64,000 nucleotides of DNA from Methylobacterium planeticum (GCF_008806345.1 NZ_VZZJ01000007.1:171755-235754), one strand, 5' to 3'. Counted from the stretch's first letter, positions 54,894 through 63,932 are shown. Numbers and translations are program-made. Notes: generated by a model from the sequence alone, not told the origin.

Positions 54894-55867
54894 GCCGCCA
54901 GATAGGCCGCGAGGTTGCGGCGGATGCGCTCGAGGGGCGCCTCGTCCCGGTCGGGCAGCACGAAAGGCTTCCCCGTGATGGTCTCGAAGGCGCGGATATA
55001 GACCGACGCGGTCTCGAGCACGATCTCGGACGGGATCGGCGGAATTGGGTCGCGGTAGGGATCGCAGCGCGCCGCCACCCAGTTGCGCACAAAGTCCTTG
55101 TCGAAGCTCTCAGGGGCCGTGCCCTGCTCGAAGCGCTCGGGGTAGCTCGCGGCGAACCAGTAGCGGCTGCTGTCGGGGGTGTGGATCTCGTCCGCGAGCA
55201 CGATGCGGCCCTGCGGGTCGGTGCCGAACTCGTACTTGGTGTCGGCCAGGATGAGGCCGCGCTCCGCCGCGAGCGCCTGCCCGCGGGCGAAGAGCGCGAG
55301 GGCGGTCTCGGAGACGCTGCGCCACTGCTCCGCCGTCAGCAGCCCCTGGGACAGGATCGCATCGGCGGTCAGCGGCTCGTCGTGGGCGCCGTCCATCGCC
55401 TTGGTGGTCGGCGTGATGATCGGCGCGGCCAGGATTTCGTTCGGGCGCATCCCGTCCGGCAGGGTATGGCCGTACATCGTGCGGGCGCCGGCCTTGTACT
55501 GGGTCAGGATCGAGGTGGCGGTGGAGCCGGCGAGGTAGCCCCGCACCACGATCTCCACCGGCAGGATGGCGAGGTGCCGCCCCACCACCACGTTCGGGTC
55601 CGGATAGGCGAGGACGTGGTTCGGGCAGATGTCCCGGGTCGCCTCGAACCAGTATCGGGCGGTCTGGGTCAGGACCTGCCCCTTGAAGGGAATCGCGGCC
55701 AGGATCTGATCGAAGGCGCTGAGGCGGTCGCTGCTGATCAGGATGCGGCGCCCATCGGCGAGGTCGTAATTGTCCCGGACCTTGCCGCGGTAATGGTTCG
55801 GCAGTTCCGGCAGGCTCGCCTCCTCCAGCACCAGACCGGCGTAGGGGGTGAGATCGGCGGTATCCAT
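54890..55867 (-). CDS. purC: Phosphoribosylaminoimidazole-succinocarboxamide synthase PurC
   Basis: Purine synthesis enzyme, 325 aa, joining aspartate to CAIR with ATP. It belongs to the longer, yeast-Ade1-like form. Segments: [20 protein letters not shown] with the ATP-binding region, [54 protein letters not shown], and [14 protein letters not shown]. The length and C-terminal extension distinguish it from the ~240-aa bacterial PurC found in other operons, so a second copy may exist elsewhere in the genome. It overlaps the MEKHLA gene by 4 nt. Confidence 0.95.
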   Translation of the reverse strand: MDTADLTPYAGLVLEEASLPELPNHYRGKVRDNYDLADGRRILISSDRLSAFDQILAAIPFKGQVLTQTARYWFEATRDICPNHVLAYPDPNVVVGRHLAILPVEIVVRGYLAGSTATSILTQYKAGARTMYGHTLPDGMRPNEILAAPIITPTTKAMDGAHDEPLTADAILSQGLLTAEQWRSVSETALALFARGQALAAERGLILADTKYEFGTDPQGRIVLADEIHTPDSSRYWFAASYPERFEQGTAPESFDKDFVRNWVAARCDPYRDPIPPIPSEIVLETASVYIRAFETITGKPFVLPDRDEAPLERIRRNLAAYLAA

Positions 55868-56242
55868 CGGGGCACTCCGTCGAGCCGCAGAGACTTCGCC
55901 CCTCCTATGCGCGATCCGGGCCGGGATCGCGAGCCGGGATTTCGCGCGCGACGCCTGCGCGACCGCCTCAGGATCCGCGACGGACGGCGTCGCCGGTTCA
56001 CCGCTGCGACGGGCGGCAACGATACCGCCCCTCCTGCTTTCCGTTCCATGCCTCTACGTGATGACCCGCTCACTGAAGGACTTCGAAACAATATCGCGAA
56101 GCTTGGGGTTTGTTATTCCGATGGGACCGTACCGAAGCTTGTCGTCATGCATACGCGGAGATGCATTGAAAGAGCGTCTGGATTGCGAAATCTACTTGTG
56201 AGATGATGCCGAATGGCAAAGCCTCGTCTGTGGAGGCACACG
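55868..56242. other. AT-richer intergenic region
   Basis: The 375 nt upstream of purC (minus) and the GYD gene (plus) are a divergent control region. From about 56080 the DNA is clearly less GC-rich. It holds a direct repeat CGAAGCTTG (56097-56105 and 56133-56141, 36 bp apart) and two copies of ATGCAT around 56148-56166. No gene is supported. Confidence 0.35.
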
Positions 56243-56563
56243 ATGACGACCTACATCATGTTGGCGAATTGGACGGACCAGGGCGCGCGTACCGCCTCGG
56301 ATTCACCGCGCCGGCTCGATGCCGCCAAGGCGCTTCTCGCCCAGATGGGCGGAGCCTTCCGGCAATTCTTCCTGACGCTCGGCCCCTACGATGTGATTGC
56401 CGTCTACGAGGCGCCCGACGATGCGGTGGCGGCGCGCTTCAACCTGCAACTCGGGATGCTGGGGAACATCCGGACCCAGACCCTGAAGGCCTTCCCGGAA
56501 GGCGCCTATCGGGAAATCGTTCAAACCCTCGGCTACGAGGATCCGCCGCGCTGGCGCGCCTGA
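56243..56563 (+). CDS. GYD domain-containing protein
   Basis: Small dimeric alpha/beta-barrel-like protein, 106 aa. The family motif GPYDVIAVYEAPDDAVAARF and the opening TTYIMLANWTDQGARTA are clear. Function is unknown; some relatives resemble muconolactone isomerase-like folds without known activity. ATG 56243 follows TGGAGG at 56231-56236. An earlier in-frame ATG at 56213 lacks a binding site. The GC content matches neighbours. Confidence 0.9.
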   Translation: MTTYIMLANWTDQGARTASDSPRRLDAAKALLAQMGGAFRQFFLTLGPYDVIAVYEAPDDAVAARFNLQLGMLGNIRTQTLKAFPEGAYREIVQTLGYEDPPRWRA

Positions 56564-56631
56564 CCCGCGCGTCATCCCCGCGACCGGTCAGACCGATGCG
56601 CTCGGAACCTGTGGATCGTGCGCCGATGGCC

Positions 56632-56808
56632 TCAGACGCGGCGCGAATGCTCGGGATCGCGCTCAGGGGCCAAGCTGGACGACTCTCGCGCTGCCCGGAG
56701 ATCGTCGACGATCTCTGTGATGAAGTGCTGAAACGACACCAGCGAGAATAGAGCGATGCCGAAGACCAGAACAGCGGAAACGAGGGTCTTGGCGGTGAAC
56801 ACGTCCAC
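56632..56808 (-). CDS. Small single-pass membrane protein (58 aa)
   Basis: Opens with GTG 56808 (MDVFTAKTLVSAVLVFGIAL), followed by FSLVSFQHFITEIVDDLRAA and a charged tail ending HSRRV before TGA 56632-56634. One hydrophobic helix (residues about 8-26) is followed by an amphipathic acidic helix. AGGA lies 8 nt before the start. It is not part of any other gene. Function unknown. Confidence 0.55.
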   Translation of the reverse strand: MDVFTAKTLVSAVLVFGIALFSLVSFQHFITEIVDDLRAARESSSLAPERDPEHSRRV

Positions 56809-57035
56809 GGGAGTAGTCCTAGAAATCGTCGCCGATCATCCGGCGACACCCCATATGTGCGCCCTGTGAGCACGCCTTGCCACCCGGCGCCGCGGGCATC
56901 AGCCATGCGGGATCGCAGGCGCGCGACGTGCGCCGGCACACGGAAATCTCCGATCGGCCCGAGCCGGGTTGCGGATCGGTCATGAATGGTTAAGCTTGGC
57001 CCACGCCGCTGCGCCGGCGCCGACCGAAGGATCTC

Positions 57036-57176
57036 ATGGCCTCGATCAAAATCAAACCGACCCACGACGGGACGTACACCATCTATCGGAATGGTGGAGC
57101 CGTCAGTAGCGGCTTGACGCGAGCACAAGCTGATCAGCTTGCCGCAGTTCTCAGAACTCTCGAGAACAAGATCTAA
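57036..57176 (+). CDS. Very small basic protein (46 aa)
   Basis: A complete short frame reads MASIKIKPTHDGTYTIYRNG then GAVSSGLTRAQADQLAAVLR and ends LENKI at TAA. The composition and the beta-beta-alpha pattern are protein-like, unlike the surrounding shadow frames, and the third-position codon bias is milder. A GAAGGATCTC sequence precedes the ATG. I know similar short proteins in Methylobacterium only as hypothetical. Confidence 0.55.
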   Translation: MASIKIKPTHDGTYTIYRNGGAVSSGLTRAQADQLAAVLRTLENKI

Positions 57177-57213
57177 GCTCAAAACGCATACACGAAATCA
57201 TACGGCATGGCGC

Positions 57214-58191
57214 TCAGTTCTCAGACTGGCTGCCATGCTGATCGCGAAGGCTGGGCCCGCCGAACGATCCTTGCGCGTCCGCCTCGTTCCGTTGGGCGAT
57301 GGCGCCCCAGAGCCTCTCCGCCGGCGGACTCTGGCGCGGCCGAGGGCGAAACAGCCGGATCTCGATCGGGATGTCTTCGTCCGGGGGCCCCGCCCGCACC
57401 AGCGAGCCGCGCTCAAGGTCTGCGGATACGAGGCTCATCGGCGCCCAGGCGACCCCGCGCGCGTCGCGCGCCATGGCGACCAGAACCGAGGCCAGGTGCG
57501 AGGTGAAGGCGATGCGGAGACCGCCTGCACCGTCGATCCGTGGGCGCGCGCCCGTCAGGATGCGCCCCAGCCCCGATTCCTCGCTGAACGCCAGAAGAGG
57601 AACGGGCTCCGCCGGGTTTCCCGGCAGGGTGAAGCGCGGCGACGATCCGTGGGGCTGCGGTGCGCTCACGAGGAGCAAACGGTCCGCCCCGAGCACCAGT
57701 GAGCGGAACTGCTCCGTCAGCAGCAGGTTCGCCGCCCGCGGGTGGTGGTGGCAGAGGAGGAATTGCGCCTCGCCCCGCAGCATCATCTGCTCGCAGGCGC
57801 TCATATGGGCGGCGGTCAGATGGATCGTGGCCTCGAGGGGGTCGGCGGCCTCGATCGCACGCAGCCATGTCGGGAAGAAGGTCAGCGACAAGGCCTGCGT
57901 CGCCGCGAAGCGCAGGGTCGCGGCGGCGCTCCGGCCGGCCTCGCGCGCGGCCTCCCGGCCCTGGAACAGGCGCCGCAGGGTTTCCTCCGCCACCGGTCGG
58001 AAGCGCTCGCCGGCCGCGGTCAGGGCGACGGGCTGGCAGTCCCGGTCGAAGAGCGTTGCGCCGATCCAGTCCTCGAGGGCGCGGATGCGGCGGCTGAAGG
58101 CCGGCTGGGTGATGTTGCGCTGCTCAGCGGCCCTGGAGAAGTGCCCGCAATCGATCAGGGCCAGGAAATCCTCGAGCCACGCCGCGTCCAT
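57214..58191 (-). CDS. LysR-family transcriptional regulator
   Basis: LysR regulator, 325 aa. The helix-turn-helix is in residues 1-60 (FLALIDCGHFSRAAEQRNIT, PAFSRRIRALEDWIGATLFD). The effector domain includes LRFAATQALSLTFFPTWLRA and FLLCHHHPRAANLLL, the latter typical of the HypT-like branch (regulators of oxidative or hypochlorite stress). It is divergent from the LeuCD-like and dehalogenase genes across 207 nt, the usual position for their activator. The extra C-terminal ~20 residues are polar. Confidence 0.88.
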   Translation of the reverse strand: MDAAWLEDFLALIDCGHFSRAAEQRNITQPAFSRRIRALEDWIGATLFDRDCQPVALTAAGERFRPVAEETLRRLFQGREAAREAGRSAAATLRFAATQALSLTFFPTWLRAIEAADPLEATIHLTAAHMSACEQMMLRGEAQFLLCHHHPRAANLLLTEQFRSLVLGADRLLLVSAPQPHGSSPRFTLPGNPAEPVPLLAFSEESGLGRILTGARPRIDGAGGLRIAFTSHLASVLVAMARDARGVAWAPMSLVSADLERGSLVRAGPPDEDIPIEIRLFRPRPRQSPPAERLWGAIAQRNEADAQGSFGGPSLRDQHGSQSEN

Positions 58192-58398
58192 CGCTTCCCG
58201 GTCTCTCGCGCGGACGCGCCGCGACCTGCCTGCCCGCGAGGATGCGGAACACCGGCGCGGCGGTCAACGCGCCGGACGCGGACGCCGCCTCCGGCCATCG
58301 GCATCGATGCATGCCGGATCGGCATTGGCCCCGGCCTCGGCGATGCGCTTCACTGCCCGGCATCCAAATCCGGCGCTTGAGGCAAGGTCCGACCCGAG

Positions 58399-59829
58399 AT
58401 GCAGCCCCGCACGCTCTACGACAAGATCGTCGACGCCCACACCGTCCGCCGCCTCGACGACCGTACCGGACCCGGCGCCGAGATCCTCCTCTACGTCGAT
58501 CGAACGGTGCTGAACGAGTACACCAGCCCGCAGGCCTTCAGCGGGCTGCGCGCGAGGGGGCGGCCGGTCTGGCGTCCCTCGGCGGCCCTCGGGATCGTCG
58601 ATCACGTCAATCCGACCGCGGCCGCGCGCGTCGCCGCGATGCCCGATCCCGGAGCGGCGCGGCAGGTGGCCTATTTCGCGGAGAACTGCCGCGACTTCGG
58701 CATCGAGCTGCTGGATGTGCTTCATCCGCTCCAGGGGATCGAGCACGTCGTCGCCCCGGAGCTCGGCTTCGTCCTGCCCGGCATGGTGATCGGTGCCGGC
58801 GACAGCCACACGACCACCTACGGGGCGCTGGGCGCGCTCGGCTTCGGCATCGGCACGTCGGACATCGAGCATTACCTCGCGACCCAGACCCTAATGTACC
58901 GCCGCCAGCGCACGATGCGGGTGACCCTCGACGGGACTCTCCCGGCCGGCGTCACCAGCAAGGACGTGGTGATGGACCTGATCCGCAGGATCGGTGCCGA
59001 CGGGGCGGCCGGCTTCGCGGTCGAGTTCGCCGGGGATGGCATCGCGGCCCTGCCGGTCGAGGCCCGCATGACGATCTGCAACATGGCGGTGGAGTGCGGC
59101 GCCCGCGGCGTCGTCATGGCGCCGGACGCCGCCGTGCTGGCCTACCTGGGGGACAAGCCGCGCGCGCCGGCCGGCGCCCTGTGGGAGGCGGCGACCGCGC
59201 GCTGGCGCACGCTGCAGAGCGACCCGGACGCCGTCTTCGATCGCGAGGTGCACCTGTCGGCGGCGGACATCGAGCCGATGATCACCTGGGGCACGAGCCC
59301 GGATCAGGCCGGGCCGATCGGCGGCCGCGTGCCGGACCCGGGCGCCGAGCCGGATCCGGGCCGCCGCCGCGATCTGGCGCGGGCGATCGCCTACATGGAC
59401 CTCACCCCCGGCCTCGCCCTCGCGGCCATCCCGATCCAGCGTGCCTTCATCGGATCCTGCACCAACGCGCGCCTGTCCGATCTGCGGGAGGCGGCGACCG
59501 TCCTGCGCGGGCGCCGCATCGCCGAAGGGGTGCGGGGCATGGTGGTGCCGGGCTCGTCGAGCGTCCGTCGCGCCGCGGAGGCGGAGGGCCTCGATCGCAT
59601 CTTCATCCAAGCCGGATTCGAGTGGCGCCAGTCCGGGTGCTCCCTCTGCCTCGCGATGAACGATGATGTGTTGGCGCCCGGTGAGCGCTGCGCGTCGAGC
59701 ACGAACCGGAATTTCGAGGGACGCCAGGGTGCGGGCGGGCGGACGCACCTGATGAGCCCCGCCATGGTCGCCGCCGCCGCCATCGCCGGCCATCTCACCG
59801 ACGTCCGCCATCTCGGCACGGAGGCCTGA
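58399..59829 (+). CDS. LeuC-like aconitase-family hydro-lyase, large subunit
   Basis: Iron-sulfur hydro-lyase subunit, 476 aa, close to 3-isopropylmalate dehydratase LeuC (about 466-470 aa). The [4Fe-4S] cysteines are in AFIGSCTNARLSDLREAA and SGCSLCLAMN. Other marks are VIGAGDSHTTTYGALGALGF and GTSDIEHYLATQTLMYRR. Early segments differ from classical LeuC (YVDRTVLNEYTSPQAF), so it may be a paralogue for another 2-hydroxyacid (citramalate or dimethylmalate type), not the leucine enzyme. The small subunit follows after 2 nt. Confidence 0.88.
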   Translation: MQPRTLYDKIVDAHTVRRLDDRTGPGAEILLYVDRTVLNEYTSPQAFSGLRARGRPVWRPSAALGIVDHVNPTAAARVAAMPDPGAARQVAYFAENCRDFGIELLDVLHPLQGIEHVVAPELGFVLPGMVIGAGDSHTTTYGALGALGFGIGTSDIEHYLATQTLMYRRQRTMRVTLDGTLPAGVTSKDVVMDLIRRIGADGAAGFAVEFAGDGIAALPVEARMTICNMAVECGARGVVMAPDAAVLAYLGDKPRAPAGALWEAATARWRTLQSDPDAVFDREVHLSAADIEPMITWGTSPDQAGPIGGRVPDPGAEPDPGRRRDLARAIAYMDLTPGLALAAIPIQRAFIGSCTNARLSDLREAATVLRGRRIAEGVRGMVVPGSSSVRRAAEAEGLDRIFIQAGFEWRQSGCSLCLAMNDDVLAPGERCASSTNRNFEGRQGAGGRTHLMSPAMVAAAAIAGHLTDVRHLGTEA

Positions 59830-59831
59830 TC

Positions 59832-60440
59832 ATGCAGCCCTTCACGCGCGTCACCGGCCCTGCCGCCTCCCTTCCGGGCGCCAATATCGACACCGACGTC
59901 ATCATGCCGAAGCAGTTCCTGAGGGGCATCGACCGGGCGGGCCTCGGCGACGGCGTCTTCTTCGACCTGCGCTTCACCCGGCCGGGCGAGCCCCGGCCGG
60001 ACTTCGTCCTCAACCGGCCGGAATGGACCGGGGCGCGCTTCCTCGTCGTCGGACCGAATTTCGGCTGCGGCTCCTCGCGCGAGCACGCGGTCTGGGGCCT
60101 TCTCCAGCTCGGCATTCGCGCCATCATCGGCACGAGCTTCGCGGGCATCTTCGCGGACAACGCCGCCAATAACGGGCTTCTCCTCGTCACCCTCGGGCCC
60201 GAAGCCGTCGCCTGCCTCGCGCAGGCAGCCGCCGATCCGGCCCGCAATCACCTCACGGTCGACCTGCCCCCAGAGGTCATCCTCCCCCAGGACGGTCCCG
60301 AGATCCGGTTCGAGATCCAGCCGCTGCGCAAGGCGGCCCTGGTCCGCGGCCTCGACGCGATCGGGACCACCCTCGATCAGGCGGAGGCGATCCGTTCCTT
60401 CGAGGCGGCCCACCTCGCCACGAACCCCTGGCTGGCCTGA
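59832..60440 (+). CDS. LeuD-like aconitase-family hydro-lyase, small subunit
   Basis: Small swivel-domain subunit, 202 aa. The typical motif is VGPNFGCGSSREHAVWGLLQ, after an opening GANIDTDVIMPKQFLRGIDR. Together with the large subunit it forms the active site of an isopropylmalate isomerase-like enzyme. The same doubt on substrate applies. It lies 2 nt after the large subunit and 16 nt before the dehalogenase-like hydrolase, so all three are one unit. Confidence 0.9.
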   Translation: MQPFTRVTGPAASLPGANIDTDVIMPKQFLRGIDRAGLGDGVFFDLRFTRPGEPRPDFVLNRPEWTGARFLVVGPNFGCGSSREHAVWGLLQLGIRAIIGTSFAGIFADNAANNGLLLVTLGPEAVACLAQAAADPARNHLTVDLPPEVILPQDGPEIRFEIQPLRKAALVRGLDAIGTTLDQAEAIRSFEAAHLATNPWLA

Positions 60441-60456
60441 GCACGGACGCGGACCG

Positions 60457-61386
60457 ATGACGACGCCACCCTTCGAGCCTGATCCGAGCACCTTCCTGCC
60501 GGGCTTCACGATCTCCGATCTCCGGGTCGGCAACCCGCCCGTCCGGATCCGGACGGCCGTGTCACCGCACGGGGACGGCGTTCCGGTCCTCCTCCTGCAC
60601 GGCCATCCGCAGACGCACGCGACGTGGCACGCGGTTGCGCCCGTGCTCGTCGCCGGGGGGCACCCCGTCGTCGCCATGGATCTGCGGGGGTACGGCGACA
60701 GCGAGAAGCCGGCCTCTGCCGCCGACCACGCGCCCTACTCGAAGCGAGCGATGGCCGCCGACGCACGCGCCGTCATGGAGCGCCTCGGCTATCCCCGATT
60801 CGCCGTCGTCGGCCACGATCGCGGAGGGCGGGTCGCGCATCGCCTCGTTCTCGATCATCCGGAGGTCGTGGCGCGGCTCGCGGTCCTCGACATCGCCCCG
60901 ACCCTGACGATGTACGAGCGCACCGACCGAGCCTTCGCGACGCGCTACTTCTGGTGGTTCTTCCTGATCCAGCCGGAGCCCCTGCCCGAGCGCATGATCG
61001 GGGCGGATCCGGAGGCCTACCTGCGCCATCACCTGAGGGGACAGAGCGCGACGCCCGGCATCCCGGAGGAGCGGCTGATCCGCGAGTATCTGCGCGCCTA
61101 CCGGAGCGAGGGCGCGATCCACGCGATCTGCGAGGATTATCGCGCGGCGGCCGGGATCGATCTCGAGCACGACCGGCAGGATGACGCGGCGGGGCGACGG
61201 ATCCGGGTGCCGCTCCTCGCCCTCTGGGGCGAAAGGGGCACGGTCGGCGCGCTCTACGACGTGCTGGCCACGTGGCGCGCCAAGGCGGATCGCGTCGAGG
61301 GGGCCGCACTCCCCTGCGGACACCTCGTCCAGGAGGAGGCTCCGGACGACGTCCTGGCACGCCTCCTTCCGTTCCTGCGCGGGTGA
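60457..61386 (+). CDS. Haloacetate dehalogenase-like alpha/beta hydrolase
   Basis: Alpha/beta hydrolase, 309 aa, of the fluoroacetate/haloacetate dehalogenase (DehH1) branch. The nucleophile aspartate and the two carboxylate-binding arginines are in VVGHDRGGRVAHR; the oxyanion region is LLLHGHPQTHATWH; CEDYRAAAGIDLEHD and PERMIGADPEAYLRHHL are family marks; the histidine base is in LPCGHLVQEE. In characterised fluoroacetate dehalogenases a His-Trp pair sits at the halide pocket (about residues 150-156); here the segment reads RYFWWFFL, so the His appears replaced by Trp. It may act on another haloacid or an epoxide. Confidence 0.85.
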   Translation: MTTPPFEPDPSTFLPGFTISDLRVGNPPVRIRTAVSPHGDGVPVLLLHGHPQTHATWHAVAPVLVAGGHPVVAMDLRGYGDSEKPASAADHAPYSKRAMAADARAVMERLGYPRFAVVGHDRGGRVAHRLVLDHPEVVARLAVLDIAPTLTMYERTDRAFATRYFWWFFLIQPEPLPERMIGADPEAYLRHHLRGQSATPGIPEERLIREYLRAYRSEGAIHAICEDYRAAAGIDLEHDRQDDAAGRRIRVPLLALWGERGTVGALYDVLATWRAKADRVEGAALPCGHLVQEEAPDDVLARLLPFLRG

Positions 61387-61393
61387 GGGGTCC

Positions 61394-61708
61394 TCAGCAG
61401 CCGCTGCAGATGCTCGTTCCCGCACCGCCGGCGCGGATCGACCCGCGACCGCCCGTGCCCTGGTGCGTGCCACGCCTCGGCACCACGGGCGCGTAGAGGC
61501 CGGGGACCGGTTGGGCCTGGGCATCGCGCTGGTTCAGCATCCGGAGCGTGTTGAAGTCGGTCGTCTGCTGCTGCTGGAAGGACCGCGCCTGTCCCTGCGC
61601 GGCGAGCGAATCGTTGATGCTGTTGAGGTTCGAACTCGGCAGCCCTTGAGCCAGGACCGGGGCGGCGAGGCCGAGAAGGGCGAGGCCGCTGAGGGATGTC
61701 GCGCGCAT
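61394..61708 (-). CDS. Small exported protein (104 aa)
   Basis: Hypothetical secreted protein with a signal peptide (SLSGLALLGLAAPVLAQ) starting at ATG 61708. The mature part is Gln/Asn-rich (LPSSNLNSINDSLAAQGQ, QQQQTTDFNTL), followed by a glycine-rich end with two cysteines (SICSGC). No known domain. It converges on the hydrolase gene, with only 7 nt between. Upstream in-frame codons lack signal character. Confidence 0.65.
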   Translation of the reverse strand: MRATSLSGLALLGLAAPVLAQGLPSSNLNSINDSLAAQGQARSFQQQQTTDFNTLRMLNQRDAQAQPVPGLYAPVVPRRGTHQGTGGRGSIRAGGAGTSICSGC

Positions 61709-61935
61709 GGCGGAAACTCGCAAGGTCGGGTGGCCTGCCACCGCTTGGGAACGACGCGGCAGGCCAGGCGTGGTTGCGGAAGGGCATCTCGATGCCGGGA
61801 CGCCCCACGGTTGCACCGCGTGAGAATTCGTACCATCCTCCGGTCTCGTGACAAGGCTTGCTGGACCCCGGGCGCCGCGCGCCTGACCTCCCGACTGGCC
61901 GGCCTGTCCGTCGGCCCGAGGGAGCGAGTGGTTCC

Positions 61936-62391
61936 ATGCGTGTGTGTCCTGGCCGTCTCATCCCGGCAGCCGTGGCCGTCGCCCTTCTGGCGACCTGGAT
62001 GGGCGAGGCCGCGGCCGGCTGCACCCGCCGCGTCACGAACCGCTCCGCCTACACGCTCCTCGTCAGCCAGGACGGGGCACCGGTTCTGCGCGTCGGTCCG
62101 GGACGCTCCGCCCCGATCCGCATGATGCGCCCGGGGCGCCTCGACCTGACCGCGACCTGCGGGCCCGGAGGCGGGACGCCGCCCGTCGCATCGATCAGCC
62201 TCGATTATGAGGCGGTGCTCGATCGCTGCTTCATCCGCATCGGCGACGGCCTGTTCGAGCCCCAGCTCGGCCCCGGCTTCATCGGGGTGCGCGACGTCTC
62301 CCCCTTCGCCGTCAACAATCCGAACCAGGGTGATGTGGTGCTCGGCCCGGTCGGCGCCTCCAGCTGCCCGGTCCTCAGCCGCGGCGGCTGA
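61936..62391 (+). CDS. Exported hypothetical protein (151 aa)
   Basis: Has a signal peptide (LIPAAVAVALLATWMGEAAA) and a small, mostly beta mature domain with CTRRVTNRSAYTLLVSQDGA and SPFAVNNPNQGDVVLGPVG. Three or four cysteines could make disulfides. Function unknown. The 227 nt upstream, divergent from the 104-aa exported gene, are a likely shared promoter region with no clear boxes. Confidence 0.7.
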   Translation: MRVCPGRLIPAAVAVALLATWMGEAAAGCTRRVTNRSAYTLLVSQDGAPVLRVGPGRSAPIRMMRPGRLDLTATCGPGGGTPPVASISLDYEAVLDRCFIRIGDGLFEPQLGPGFIGVRDVSPFAVNNPNQGDVVLGPVGASSCPVLSRGG

Positions 62392-62444
62392 CGGCGACGC
62401 GCGATCGATGCTACGGGCCGGCGGCCTGAACTCCGAGGGCCGTC

Positions 62445-62933
62445 ATGCTCCCCAATGCCGCCAGCGCCGGCCCGCTCGAGAGCGTCGCGCATATCATCCA
62501 GGTCGCGCTGGCGCCCGCGTTCCTGCTGTCGGCCTTGGCGACGCTGCTGAACGTGTTCTCGACCCGGCTCGCCCGCGTGGCCGACAAGGTCGACGCGACG
62601 GCTGTGCGCCTCGACGACGCCGACCCGGCGGAGGCGGCGCACCTCTCGCGCTACCTCACCTACCTGCGGCGGCGGTCCTTCATCCTCGACGGGGCGGTGG
62701 TTCTGGCCTCCCTCGGCGCGGTGATGACCGGGATCTCGGTCCTGACGCTGTTCCTGGGAGCGTTGCGCGACGCCACCATCGCGAGCGTGCTGTTCGGCTG
62801 TTTCGGGATCGCGCTCGTCTGCACCATCGGGGCCATCGGCGCGTTCCTGACCGAGATCCTGGTGGCGGGGCGGGGCGTGCGTGTCGAGGTAGCGCGCGGG
62901 CAGGATCAGGCCGCGAGCCGCAAGGCGCGCTGA
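62445..62933 (+). CDS. DUF2721 membrane protein
   Basis: Inner-membrane protein, 162 aa, with three helices. The DUF2721 opening is IIQVALAPAFLLSALATLLN and VFSTRLARVADKVDA, followed by a cytoplasmic helix (LSRYLTYLRRRSFI) and a helical hairpin (VVLASLGAVMTGISVLTLFL, VLFGCFGIALVCTIGAIGAF). Function unknown, widespread in proteobacteria. It follows the exported gene after 53 nt. Confidence 0.88.
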   Translation: MLPNAASAGPLESVAHIIQVALAPAFLLSALATLLNVFSTRLARVADKVDATAVRLDDADPAEAAHLSRYLTYLRRRSFILDGAVVLASLGAVMTGISVLTLFLGALRDATIASVLFGCFGIALVCTIGAIGAFLTEILVAGRGVRVEVARGQDQAASRKAR

Positions 62934-62979
62934 GGCGGCAGGCGATCCGCCCGGGCGTCTCGGGAGGGGAATGCCGGGA

Positions 62980-63312
62980 TCAGCCGGCCTTCGCCGTGGC
63001 GATCTCGGATTGCTGGGCGCCGTCGAACAGGATGTCGAAGGTCACCGGATCGTAATAGCGCATCAGGTTGCGGACGAACGGGCGGGGCTCCACCCCGAGG
63101 GCGTCGGCCCAGGTCCGGTAACGGTCGGGCGGGATCCGGCCGCGGCCCGTCTCGATCTGCGAGACGAAGGTGTAGAACTCGGCGCCGATCAGGCCCGCGA
63201 GCTGCCGCTGCGACAGGCCCCGCGCTTCGCGCAACTCCCGCAGGTAGCGGCCACCCTCACGCCGCAACTCCTGGACCTCATCCGAGGCCAACTTCGTCTG
63301 ATGCGCATACAT
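62980..63312 (-). CDS. XRE-family helix-turn-helix protein
   Basis: Small regulator, 110 aa. The Cro/CI-type helix-turn-helix is at residues ~25-75 (LRELREARGLSQRQLAGLIG, FVSQIETGRGRIPPDRYRTW). The C-terminal ~35 residues (RNLMRYYDPVTFDILF) are a conserved tail of unknown role. ATG 63312 is chosen over an upstream ATG at 63342. An upstream 10-bp palindrome could be its own operator. Confidence 0.85.
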   Translation of the reverse strand: MYAHQTKLASDEVQELRREGGRYLRELREARGLSQRQLAGLIGAEFYTFVSQIETGRGRIPPDRYRTWADALGVEPRPFVRNLMRYYDPVTFDILFDGAQQSEIATAKAG

Positions 63313-63592
63313 GGAACCGCACGCTGAAGCCCACGACGCCACCTGCGCCGCCCGAGATGAAGTGTGACTCTTATACTTTACGGCGGACAGTGTCTACGCA
63401 GAACACCGCGCCGGGAGGCCAGTACCGAACTGTACCGATCGGTTGCGTTCGATCGTCAGCGTGTTGCATTCGAAATTTTTACTACGCAGGGACGCTATTC
63501 GGCCGATCCGGGATGCGCGTTTTGTATTCAAATTGTGCATCGGGCGCCGATTTGTGCAGCTGGCATGCCAGCAACCCTGAGGCGATCCGCGC
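63313..63592. promoter_or_regulatory. Divergent region with palindrome upstream of XRE gene
   Basis: This AT-richer stretch contains ACCGATCGGT (63434-63443), a perfect 10-bp palindrome, with a GTACCGA direct repeat next to it. It may be an operator for the XRE protein. Frames on the plus strand (to 63596) are open, but I see no protein-like pattern or binding site. Confidence 0.35.
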
Positions 63593-63790
63593 CTAGCGGT
63601 GCGGCTCGTGCGGTGCGAGGGGCACGGCCGGAATCGGGAGGGCGCCGTCCGCCAGGGCGATCAGGGACACGACGAGGCCGAGCGCCGCCGTGTAGGCCAC
63701 GAGGAAGATGTCGCGGTGGGGCGCGTTCGTGGCGAAGAACAGGATCGCGAAGGGAATGCTCTGGACGGCGAGGGCCATGCCGATCGTCAT
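63593..63790 (-). CDS. Small two-helix membrane protein (65 aa)
   Basis: Unrecognised membrane protein starting at ATG 63790 with MTIGMALAVQSIPFAILFFA, then a short loop (TNAPHRDI) and LVAYTAALGLVVSLIALADG, ending in a Pro-rich tail (PIPAVPLAPHEPHR). GAGGCCGGCC lies upstream. Function unknown. Confidence 0.6.
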   Translation of the reverse strand: MTIGMALAVQSIPFAILFFATNAPHRDIFLVAYTAALGLVVSLIALADGALPIPAVPLAPHEPHR

Positions 63791-63932
63791 GGCCGGCCTC
63801 CGCGGCGATCGGTGTCCGCGCCTCGCGAACGAACCAAGCAAGCTCTGGTCATGGTGCGGTCGGCTCCGGGCGCGGCGACGGTCTCGATGCCTGACGTCTG
63901 CCGGGGCCGGTTTCATCCGTGCGGATCCATAC

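Noticed and set aside
63357..63596. 79-codon frame upstream of the XRE gene
   Set aside because: Composition is not protein-like and no binding site is present; treated as regulatory DNA.
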